A program made the translations under genes and the position numbers. Below the pieces are notes generated by a model. The model saw only the letters and a list, made by a program, of their open reading frames with translations. It did not search any database and was not told the DNA's origin. From Gammaproteobacteria bacterium (GTDB taxonomy: Bacteria; Pseudomonadota; Gammaproteobacteria; DSM-16500), in the NCBI GenBank assembly GCA_013287235.1, contig JABDEF010000029.1, positions 1-15,690 on the forward strand: a stretch of DNA of 15,690 nt, written 5' to 3'. This document shows, piece by piece, positions 1-5,972 of this stretch (its first letter is position 1; each line of letters starts with the position of its first letter).

Positions 1-4
1 ATTA

Positions 5-304
5 CTAATCATGTAAATGACCCTTCTTTATTGAAATATTTTCAAAAGAAATAGTGAGGTTTTTTGCTATTACTTTACCGATAGCAGAGCCAAATTTCTT
101 TTTGTTGTTTTCGTCTAACTCATCAATTTTATTAGTAATGAATTCATTGACACTTTTTGAATAAGAATGTCGCTTGAAGGATTCAGTACTAATCACAGTT
201 ATCTTATTTCCGTGAACTTTTAATAATGAAGGAGTGACATCTTGTTTACTTAGAGCAAGATACTTACAAAAAAAATCATCAATAATTTTTAAATATTTTT
301 TCAT
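5..304 (-). CDS. small hypothetical protein downstream of repressor
   Basis: I do not recognise this 99-residue protein. It is lysine- and isoleucine-rich, with no signal peptide or membrane segment and no obvious catalytic motif. The N-terminus reads as helix (MKKYLKIIDDFFCKYLAL) and residues 50-75 are charged and probably helical (ITNKIDELDENNKKKFGSAIG). It starts with ATG at 302-304, 15 bases after the stop of the repressor gene and on the same strand, so the two are probably cotranscribed. A weak GGAAA lies about 8 bases before the start. By position it could be an accessory to the phage-type repressor, but nothing in the sequence proves a function. That it is a real gene is supported by the tight spacing and the full-length open frame. 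Confidence 0.6.
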   Translation of the reverse strand: MKKYLKIIDDFFCKYLALSKQDVTPSLLKVHGNKITVISTESFKRHSYSKSVNEFITNKIDELDENNKKKFGSAIGKVIAKNLTISFENISIKKGHLHD

Positions 305-319
305 TAGTGCATTTCCGTA

Positions 320-985
320 TTAAGTTTTTGCGTTAACGTGTATAATAACTCCGATAATCTTGCATTGCATTGTTGGCATAATCACAATATCTTTTTGTTC
401 TTCATCGAGCGATTGTAAACAAATTTTACTCTTAGAAAAAAAATATTTTTTTATATCAATTCTATCTGAGTTGTTTAAAATAACGGCAACCAAATTCCCA
501 TTTTCAGGCAACGAGTCTTTGTCAATAACAAAAATGGATCCAGCTTTGAAAAAAGGAAGTATTTCTTTGTCAGAATATAAGGCAAAAATATTTTTCGATG
601 AAGAAGATATATTTAAATCTATTTCTCCTAGGTATTTATTTGTTAATGAGTAGATCGTCAAGGTAGCTGTTGATTGATTAGTAATAGCCATTTCTTGTTT
701 TATATCAATGGATTTTGATTGTAGTCCTAGAAGGTCTTCAATTGTAATATCGAATCCATCAGCTCGAAAAAAATCAACAATTTTTAATAAAGTACTTATT
801 CTTGGATTTGTGACTCTCTTTGATTCATCTCTGTGTGTAAGGCTTGTTATTAGTGAGCGCGGCATATCTAACAGTCTAGCTAATTGGTATGCGGTAAACT
901 CTACATTATCTCTTTTTGACTTTTGTTCAATGAGATCTTTTAACACTGTATGGAGTGAAATAGTAAGCTTATCTGAGATTGTCAC
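320..985 (-). CDS. HTH repressor with S24-like, non-cleavable C-terminal domain
   Basis: A likely cI/LexA-style transcriptional repressor of 221 residues. The open frame can be extended to a TTG at 1000, but AAGGA at 992-996 lies six bases before the GTG at 983-985, so I choose that start. Numbered from the TTG, residues 36-77 form an XRE-type helix-turn-helix (TAYQLARLLDMPRSLITSLT). Residues 137-190 resemble the S24 peptidase fold (EILPFFKAGSIFVIDKDSLP, then NGNLVAVILN and IKKYF). The lysine region is kept (IKKY), but the usual Ser-Met before the Pro is replaced by Glu-Ile, so self-cleavage is unlikely and the domain probably serves dimerisation. The promoter and operator candidates upstream (1030-1068) suggest autoregulation. 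It probably controls the divergent replication gene at 1730; that role is inferred from position. Confidence 0.75.
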   Translation of the reverse strand: MTISDKLTISLHTVLKDLIEQKSKRDNVEFTAYQLARLLDMPRSLITSLTHRDESKRVTNPRISTLLKIVDFFRADGFDITIEDLLGLQSKSIDIKQEMAITNQSTATLTIYSLTNKYLGEIDLNISSSSKNIFALYSDKEILPFFKAGSIFVIDKDSLPENGNLVAVILNNSDRIDIKKYFFSKSKICLQSLDEEQKDIVIMPTMQCKIIGVIIHVNAKT

Positions 986-1029
986 AATTATTCCTTGCAA
1001 AGATTTAAAATTATATGTAATCTTCGATA

Positions 1030-1068
1030 GTTCATTTAATTGAACGTACAGTTTGGTGAACGATTATA
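1030..1068 (-). promoter_or_regulatory. repressor promoter with GTTCA operator half-sites
   Basis: Reading leftward there is a perfect TATAAT (plus-strand ATTATA at 1063-1068); the -35 is weak. Just downstream, where transcription would start, are an inverted pair of half-sites GTTCA (1030-1034) and TGAAC (1041-1045), and a third TGAAC at 1057-1061, 16 bases from the second. This arrangement fits an autoregulatory operator for the HTH protein at 320-985. The half-sites are seen in the sequence; the binding is inferred. Confidence 0.45.
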
Positions 1069-1138
1069 GCTTAAATATAATAGAATTCCATTATTTATTT
1101 AGTGGAAAAGGGTCAGAAAAACGAACGAAGGAATAAAT

Positions 1139-1483
1139 TTATATTAATTTTAAAATGGATATAAAAGTTTCTATGATGCTATCACGTTTTGATTTGGGAA
1201 GTTTATCAAGTTTAACCAGGAATGCTTTTTCGTCCGCAGAAAGAGTATCTAATGCCAATTCTCTTTCTACTATTTTGCTTGTTCGGCTGGCAACCAGGGA
1301 AATAATCTTATTGATGGTAGCATTACTTGGAATGCCGCTATTATCATTTAAGTTCAATGCTTTTTCTAATAAATCGACAATCTCAGCGTTGAGACTACGT
1401 TTGTTTGTCTTAGCAAAAGATACAATGTCCTCTTTAAGTTTTTTTGGGAGGCGTATTTTTAATTGTGGGTCTTCTTTATTCAT
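1139..1483 (-). CDS. ribbon-helix-helix (Arc-type) DNA-binding protein
   Basis: A 114-residue protein whose N-terminus (residues 7-43, QLKIRLPKKLKEDIVSFA then NKRSLNAEIVDLLEKAL) is a clear Arc/MetJ-type ribbon-helix-helix domain: one beta strand that contacts DNA, then two helices. The remaining 70 residues are helical and charged (ERELALDTLSADEKAFLVKL) and may mediate oligomerisation. A longer frame reaches ATG at 1633, but its extra 50 residues run through the inverted repeats at 1565-1659 and do not look like protein, and the RHH domain begins right after the Met at 1481-1483. It is likely a small repressor of phage Arc/Mnt type, acting with the neighbouring HTH repressor on the divergent replication gene. 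No strong ribosome binding site is visible. Confidence 0.75.
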   Translation of the reverse strand: MNKEDPQLKIRLPKKLKEDIVSFAKTNKRSLNAEIVDLLEKALNLNDNSGIPSNATINKIISLVASRTSKIVERELALDTLSADEKAFLVKLDKLPKSKRDSIIETFISILKLI

Positions 1484-1514
1484 AGATACAAAATTAATTT
1501 TAAAGAGTGTTGAC

Positions 1515-1545
1515 AATAAACCAAAACGATCTAATAATAAACCAA
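1515..1545. repeat. AATAAACCAA direct repeat, 21-bp pitch, before the RHH gene
   Basis: AATAAACCAA occurs at 1515-1524 and again at 1536-1545, exactly 21 bp (two helical turns) apart. The second copy runs into a near-palindrome, AACCAATTTGGTT. Position just upstream of the RHH start (1483) makes this a candidate autoregulatory operator for that protein. The repeat is seen; the function is inferred. Confidence 0.4.
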
Positions 1546-1564
1546 TTTGGTTATAAGTTATAGT

Positions 1565-1659
1565 GAGCCAGTTCGGATTCGCGGTCCAACTGGCTCTAGG
1601 ATGGTTCACTGGAATGTAAACGTTCCCAAACAAGAGTTTACCTGATTGTTATGGGAACG
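1565..1659. promoter_or_regulatory. cluster of inverted repeats in divergent control region
   Basis: Three inverted repeats lie between the leftward regulators and the rightward replication gene. GAGCCAGTT (1565-1573) pairs with AACTGGCTC (1588-1596). GTAAAC (1616-1621) pairs with GTTTAC (1636-1641). CGTTCCCA (1621-1628) pairs with TGGGAACG (1652-1659). The last two overlap at base 1621, so they could be alternative hairpins or two protein sites. This is the natural place for operators of the two leftward DNA-binding proteins. Matching to a specific protein is not possible from sequence alone. Confidence 0.5.
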
Positions 1660-1682
1660 CCAATATTTGATTTGGAGTTTTT

Positions 1683-1733
1683 ATGGCGTTATCTAGCAAT
1701 AAGGAAATTTTTGACCAGGAGGATAAAAAATGA
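1683..1733 (+). CDS. 16-codon leader ORF coupled to the replication gene
   Basis: A short ORF encoding MALSSNKEIFDQEDKK. GGAG at 1674-1677 lies five bases before its ATG. Its TGA (1731-1733) overlaps the ATG of the next gene (1730-1732) as ATGA, the classic arrangement for translational coupling, and its own codons carry the AGGAGG that serves the downstream start. It may set the translation rate of the replication protein, as leader peptides do in some plasmid copy-control systems. Short length means it could be chance; the ribosome site and the overlap are what support it. Confidence 0.4.
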   Translation: MALSSNKEIFDQEDKK

Positions 1734-2398
1734 AAACCTCCTGCATCTCTCACCCCGAACGTGAACCCTTAGTCATTATCCGCAAATCGCAGGTCGAATT
1801 CTGCGAAGGGAATCAATGTGCTGCTGCGGTGATGTCTTTTTTGGAATATTGGCATAACTGGAAACTAGATTCCGATGCATACAATAAAAAGTCGAACGAC
1901 ATCGCTGAAGTACATGGAGATTCACGAAATTTAAGTGAAGACATCTATCAATATCACTCACTGCTAGAAATTTCTGATGGCATTTTGAATCTTTATAGTA
2001 CAAAAACGATTTCTGAGTCTATCAAGTTTCTTGAATCAAAAAGCGTTGTCACCACGCATCGAAATCCTAATCCTCGTTATCATTATGACAAAACTAAGTA
2101 CTTTCGATTTTACCCAGACGTTTACAATAACTGGCTGAAGGCCCGAGAATCCAGATGCGGAAAAATTTCCGCATCGACAAAGCAAAAATGCCTTTCCGAT
2201 ACGGAAATATTTCCGCATGCAAACGGCAAAAATGCTTCACCGTGCGGAAAAAATGCCGCACCTATAACAGAGATAAACAACAGAGATATAAATCAATCAA
2301 TCAACGCGCGCGAAGATTTTTTTGACACGAACAAAAATTCTCCCATGTTAGAAAATCCAATTGAAAAAGGGTTCCGTTGCAAATTTAGTTTTGGTTAA
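1730..2398 (+). pseudogene. phage O-like replication initiator, 3' end cut by IS6
   Basis: A replication protein of the phage-O/plasmid helix-turn-helix type, 222 residues as read. Residues 15-135 form the presumed DNA-binding module, starting with a segment I associate with this family (VEFCEGNQCAAAVMSFLEYW) and ending FLESKSVVTTHRNPNPRYHY. Residues 137-190 are a low-complexity linker (CGKISAST, PHANGKNASPCGKNAAPITE) encoded by palindromic DNA repeats. An excellent AGGAGG (1717-1722) lies seven bases before the ATG. From residue 214 the frame runs into the left end of the IS6 element, so the last nine residues (GFRCKFSFG) are IS-encoded and the original C-terminus, which in O-like proteins recruits the helicase loader, is missing. 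Whether the truncated protein still works is unknown. The family call comes from recall of related phage proteins, not a search. Confidence 0.6.
2154..2261. repeat. palindromic iteron cluster inside the O-like gene (candidate ori)
   Basis: Several versions of one palindromic motif occur within about 110 bases. At 2154-2175, GATGCGGAAA and TTTCCGCATC flank AA. At 2202-2215 there is a perfect CGGAAATATTTCCG, overlapped by TTTCCGATACGGAAA at 2194-2208. At 2242-2261, GTGCGG and CCGCAC flank an A-rich core. Partial copies GCAAAAATGC (2182-2191) and CGGCAAAAATGC lie between. An AT-rich stretch with CAATCAATCAA follows (about 2262-2302). Iterons inside the initiator gene followed by AT-rich DNA is the layout of the lambda origin inside gene O. 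Confidence 0.6.
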
Positions 2399-3193
2399 GT
2401 TTAAATTTTCTGAAATTATCTAAGCAGCAGCTCCAAATATATTTTGGACAAACCTCTTCTGTGAAATCGGATCATTTTTTCCAACATAGCGCACTTGTCC
2501 TTTGCGAATCATATGCATTGATTCATAGCCAGCGATCGTTCGCTGAGCACAATGAAATTCTTGAAACCAGAGACTGTATCTTATTCGTCGCTTAACAAAA
2601 CGATGATCTGCTTCAAGAATATTATTTTTCCGCTTATATTTAACATGACGAAGATTTGATTTCAACATTTTAGCTGCCTTGAGAAATTTGATTGCGGCTG
2701 AATAACTCGGATTTTTATCTGTAACAATGGTACCAGGTCTCGCAACATGATCTTGTGATAAAACTCTTTTAAGAAATTGAATTGCTGATGATTTATCTTT
2801 CTTAACAGAAAGAATAAAATCAAGTGTATTACCATTTGAATCAATGGCTCTGTAAAGATAGCGCAGTTTGCCTCGAATTTTAATATAAGTCTCATCATAA
2901 TGATGGACTGTGGTACTACTTTTTAAATATTTTGTCAGTTTATACCGCAGTTTTGGCGCATAGTGCTGCACCCATCGCCAGACGGTTGATTTGTTGACTG
3001 CAAAACCACGCTCCGTTACCAAGTCAGCAACTTGTTGATAAGAAAGAGGAGATTGAAGATACCAGCGCAAGCAAAATAAAATAATTTCAGAAGTGAAATG
3101 GCGACCCTTAAATTGGTTTTTCATAACCGCACCTATGCTACAAACCTTACTAAAGTATAGTTGGTTTTACGACCCTTTTTTGCAACGGATCCC
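2369..3193 (-). mobile_element. IS6-family insertion sequence, complete
   Basis: An 825-bp element bounded by terminal inverted repeats. The left end GGGTTCCGTTGCAAA (2369-2383) matches 14 of 15 bases with the right end read inward, GGGATCCGTTGCAAA (3193-3179). This fits the GGxxCTGTTGCAAA-type ends of the IS6 family. It holds one transposase gene. The eight bases on each side (TTGAAAAA and TTTTATCA) are not a target duplication. Both neighbouring genes are cut, and they are unrelated, which suggests a cointegrate, adjacent deletion or recombination between two copies and not a simple insertion. Confidence 0.85.
2420..3124 (-). CDS. IS6-family DDE transposase
   Basis: A 234-residue transposase, normal length for IS6. 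Residues 27-52 form the N-terminal helix-turn-helix (LSYQQVADLVTERGFAVNKS, then TVWRWV). The catalytic core has the DDE triad: D77 in HHYDETYIKIRG, D136 in TIVTDKNPS and E171 in NNILEADHRFVKRR, with the Lys/Arg after the Glu as expected. The frame is intact, so the element may still be active. Transposition by this family is replicative and forms cointegrates. The ribosome site is weak (AGGTGCGG before the ATG at 3122-3124). The gene lies within the inverted repeats at 2369 and 3193. Confidence 0.93.
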   Translation of the reverse strand: MKNQFKGRHFTSEIILFCLRWYLQSPLSYQQVADLVTERGFAVNKSTVWRWVQHYAPKLRYKLTKYLKSSTTVHHYDETYIKIRGKLRYLYRAIDSNGNTLDFILSVKKDKSSAIQFLKRVLSQDHVARPGTIVTDKNPSYSAAIKFLKAAKMLKSNLRHVKYKRKNNILEADHRFVKRRIRYSLWFQEFHCAQRTIAGYESMHMIRKGQVRYVGKNDPISQKRFVQNIFGAAA

Positions 3194-4388
3194 TTTTATC
3201 ATATCCGCAAGCAGTAAAATACAACCACTTTGACTTGTCATCATAAAAATGGACTTCTCTTACACACCACTCTCCTTCTGTAATAGCATTCTTAAGAATG
3301 CCCTCATCATTAAACAAGTATAAATGCGCATGACCACTGCGTTCGGATAACCAAACAACTTCTTGGCTATCTTCTAAAATAACGATCTGAGGTAACCAGG
3401 TCGCATGTGGGCTTGGTTCAACATAGGTGTCTTCGGATTTCTCCGTCATCAATACTCTGGTTTCACCTGTTTCGGCATTCGCCACACACAGCATGATTTC
3501 TTTTGCTGCACGAGTCTCCCTAATAAAATAGATTTTTTTACTATCATGACTCCACCAGACCCATTTAAATTCAATGGGTGTTAAATAGGGGGACAATAAA
3601 GGATCTGTTTTTATAAGAAGTATTGATTTTGTTGAAATATCAATAATCATCAATTCTTCTAGGGGTAAGTTATCATCCCCCGAAAAAGACATGCGATAAC
3701 TATGTATCTTTGGTCGATGAGTGCCGTTAGGTGCGTTTTGAAGAATAAATAGTTCATTGACTTTCCGTTGATCTAGTTTATGCGTAATGATTTTTTGAGA
3801 ATCGGATGACCATATCGCGACAGGCGTAGGAACGATACCTAGTAGACGTTCTGTGATAGCATGGGTATTGGTTTCTGGGGATGAAGCATAATCGTAATAT
3901 AACTCCCCGTCTGTCGTTATTTGGAAATCTTGTTTTTTACTTCGGTCTGTCAAAATAAGATTGTGGTCTTTTATCCATAATGCCCAATCTTTATCTGGTG
4001 AATTCAAATGACCACAAATAATTTCATCGGCTTGTTTGCAGGAATGATTTTTAAAATCGTAATGCCACCAATGATTTTTATGAATAAAACAAAGCAACTG
4101 CTCTGGTTTTTCTTTTATTACAAAATCAGACAAATTAATTTGTTTAAAATTTGTCTCATCATTAAGCTGTGAAGACAGTGCCTCTAATATTTCTTTATAA
4201 TTGAGAATTATTTCCTTTTTTCCTTTCTCAAGATCTATTCTGATCAGTAATTTCTCTGTTGTAGTCTGCTGAAAATAGTAAAGAGCTTCATCTGACCAAA
4301 AAGGAAAGATCGCGCTATTTAATACACTGTTATGAAGATTCCAAGGTAAAAAACGTTCTGCTTGTTGGTATAATAAATGGCTATCCAT
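3150..4388 (-). pseudogene. S9/DPP-IV-type peptidase, N-terminal propeller only
   Basis: The start (ATG at 4386-4388, AGGAAA six bases before it) and about 399 residues belong to the N-terminal beta-propeller of a dipeptidyl-peptidase IV/prolyl-oligopeptidase (S9) protein. Markers are WSDEALYYF, the repeated blade pattern VAIWSSDSQKIITHKLDQ and VWWSHDSKKIYFIRE, and ATWLPQIVILEDSQEVVWLS followed by SERSGHAHLYL. The normal protein is about 700-800 residues; the alpha/beta-hydrolase domain with the Ser-Asp-His triad is missing. The frame enters the IS6 right end at 3193 and stops at 3150, so the last 13 residues are IS-encoded. There is no signal peptide. It is presumably non-functional as a peptidase. 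It was probably a chromosome-type gene carried onto the plasmid before IS6 cut it. Confidence 0.85.
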
Positions 4389-4622
4389 TTTTATTTCCTG
4401 TTTTTTTAAAAACTTTGATAATTTATTTACTTGTATGACAGGGAAATTCCATCGATTTTTGTATGCATTCCTTCACAATCCCCAGCAATAAAAAAATTAA
4501 TATATGATACGCAGTCAATAAATTTTTCTCAAATTTATTCAATATTTACCGCACATATGAATCCAAACAATGAAAAACTATACAACATTTAATGAAAAGA
4601 TAGATGTAACTTATAATTTATA

Positions 4623-4664
4623 GCACGCAAACGTCTGGGTTAGTTGCCTTGCACGCAAACGTCT
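4623..4664. repeat. two inverted satellite iterons across the rep stop codon
   Basis: GCACGCAAACGTCT occurs twice, at 4623-4636 and 4651-4664. It is the exact reverse complement of the last iteron at 8541-8554. The second copy lies inside the final codons of rep and encodes part of DVCVQ; the first lies just past the stop. Their pitch is 28 bp, not the 21 bp of the main array. As Rep sites away from the main origin they could titrate Rep or pair with the main array (handcuffing). The sequence match is exact; the role is inferred. Confidence 0.75.
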
Positions 4665-5920
4665 TGAAATCTTTTGTTTTTAAATTTATTAATAATATCA
4701 ATAAGATAGCAGTTAAAAAGTGCTTGCACTGATTTACTCTTCATACCAAACTTCTTATATGATTTAATAATATAACTATCGTTAGAGGTCATTAAATTTC
4801 TTTCAAAAATAGCATGTGTTCGAATTTTTTCATCTTCACTTAAACTATTTAAATAATCTTCGATCATTTGCTTTTTCTGTTTTTTTAACTTCCTTTCCTG
4901 AGCATCTTCTTTTGCTTTTTTTTCTTTAATTTTTACTTCTTCCTGATTTTGCATTTCTTTTAACAAGATTTTGCTAGATTTACTTGGCTTATAGTCACGT
5001 CTCAACGCATCGGTCAAATAAGCAGCAATTTTTTTAATTTTTCCTGACCTAAAACTTTCTGATACTTTAATTAATTGAATCTTATTTCTTATATACTCTG
5101 GTTCATATTGTGACATAAAATCTGATGCTGCTTTATCAGAAAGACTAAAATCTCTTTTTAATTCATTTATCAATTCAGAATCTACGTTTTCTATTATATT
5201 ATTCATATCCGATGAGACTTCATTTGAAAACAATTTGAATTTGATATTTATAACCTTTTTATTCACACGCTGTAGCTCAGGGATCACTTTAATAGGAGAA
5301 TATAAATTAACCTCTTTTACTGCAATATCGAGAACACGTTTTTTTAAGTCGCAAAAATTTTTATAACGATTTTCAGAAATACCCATTAGTTTTCTAAAAG
5401 TATTAATTGGTAGCCATGGGGTACTAGAGATGTTTTGGAAACGAATACAGTTCTCATATAAAGCTAATCCATAGCTAGAATTAAATGAAGTCATAATATT
5501 AATGTCGATTTTTCCATAAATTTCTGGATGGTATAATAACTCTCTCATTATAGAGCTAAATTCATAAGTACAAATGCCATTTTCAATTTTTGCAGCTGAA
5601 ACAACTGCACTAGCTCTCCATTTTGCCTCTTGATCTCCATAATTGTATTCAATAACATTCCATTCAATGGCTGTTGTAATCAAATCCATGATGGATTTTC
5701 TTAATTTTTTATAATCTCTACTATCATATCCAATTAAACTACATAATTTTTTAATTGAAATTGTGTATTGTAATTTTTCTGGCATTTCATGATATGCATT
5801 TAACAATAATGCATTGAATAACTTTCTTTGAACAAGTGTCAGATTATTTGAGCAATGTATAGTATTTACATGCTTTTTTAAAATCGTTTTTATATCATTT
5901 TTTTGTTCGATTAAAGTCAT
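4640..5920 (-). CDS. Rep_3/RepB-family iteron plasmid initiator
   Basis: A 426-residue replication initiator. Residues 20-130 form the first winged helix (NNLTLVQRKLFNALL, SIKKLCSLIGYDSRDYKKLR, KSIMDLITTAIEWNVI). Residues 140-235 form the second (MRELLYHPEIYGKIDI, SYGLALYENCIRF, LPINTFRKLMGI). This order fits the Rep_3 fold of pi, RepE and RepA initiators, which bind iterons as monomers and self-repress as dimers. Residues 320-352 are a highly charged lysine/glutamate segment (KIKEKKAKEDAQERKLKKQ) likely to be coiled coil. The C-terminal tail of about 70 residues is unfamiliar. The gene is third in the leftward parA-parB-rep run, about 50 bases after parB. Its AGGAG is held in a hairpin loop (5921-5938), and its last codons contain an iteron. 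Confidence 0.85.
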   Translation of the reverse strand: MTLIEQKNDIKTILKKHVNTIHCSNNLTLVQRKLFNALLLNAYHEMPEKLQYTISIKKLCSLIGYDSRDYKKLRKSIMDLITTAIEWNVIEYNYGDQEAKWRASAVVSAAKIENGICTYEFSSIMRELLYHPEIYGKIDINIMTSFNSSYGLALYENCIRFQNISSTPWLPINTFRKLMGISENRYKNFCDLKKRVLDIAVKEVNLYSPIKVIPELQRVNKKVINIKFKLFSNEVSSDMNNIIENVDSELINELKRDFSLSDKAASDFMSQYEPEYIRNKIQLIKVSESFRSGKIKKIAAYLTDALRRDYKPSKSSKILLKEMQNQEEVKIKEKKAKEDAQERKLKKQKKQMIEDYLNSLSEDEKIRTHAIFERNLMTSNDSYIIKSYKKFGMKSKSVQALFNCYLIDIINKFKNKRFQDVCVQGN

Positions 5921-5938
5921 AACAGACTCCTGTCTGTT
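5921..5938 (-). promoter_or_regulatory. hairpin presenting the rep ribosome binding site
   Basis: Directly before the rep ATG, the leftward transcript can fold AACAGAC (rc of 5932-5938) with GTCTGTT (rc of 5921-5927). The four-base loop AGGA is the core of the Shine-Dalgarno sequence AGGAG, six bases from the start codon. The stem is seven perfect pairs. It could tune initiation of Rep synthesis; on DNA the same inverted repeat could be a protein site. Confidence 0.5.
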
Positions 5939-5946
5939 CTAATTTA

Positions 5947-5972
5947 AAATAATTCGGACGTCCGAATTATTT
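5947..5972. repeat. 26-bp perfect palindrome, candidate parS site 1
   Basis: A perfect palindrome centred between 5959 and 5960 with core AATTCGGACGTCCGAATT, extended by ATAA/TTAT-type arms to 26 bp. It lies in the parB-rep junction and touches the parB stop codon. A second copy is 49 bp away. Palindromes next to parB are typical centromere (parS) sites, but they could also be an operator for rep. Confidence 0.65.

Noticed and set aside
5..985. Toxin-antitoxin pair formed by the 99-aa protein and the HTH protein
   Set aside because: The HTH protein has an S24-type C-terminus typical of phage repressors, and the 99-aa protein has no toxin-family motif that I can see.
360..1556. Plus-strand open frames opposite the repressor and RHH genes (360-653, 708-1043, 1155-1556)
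   Set aside because: They mirror strongly supported minus-strand genes with recognisable domains, have no ribosome sites, and their products show no domain pattern.
1484..1633. 50-residue N-terminal extension of the RHH protein
   Set aside because: It would be encoded by the operator-like inverted repeats and does not resemble protein. The RHH domain begins right after the Met at 1481-1483.
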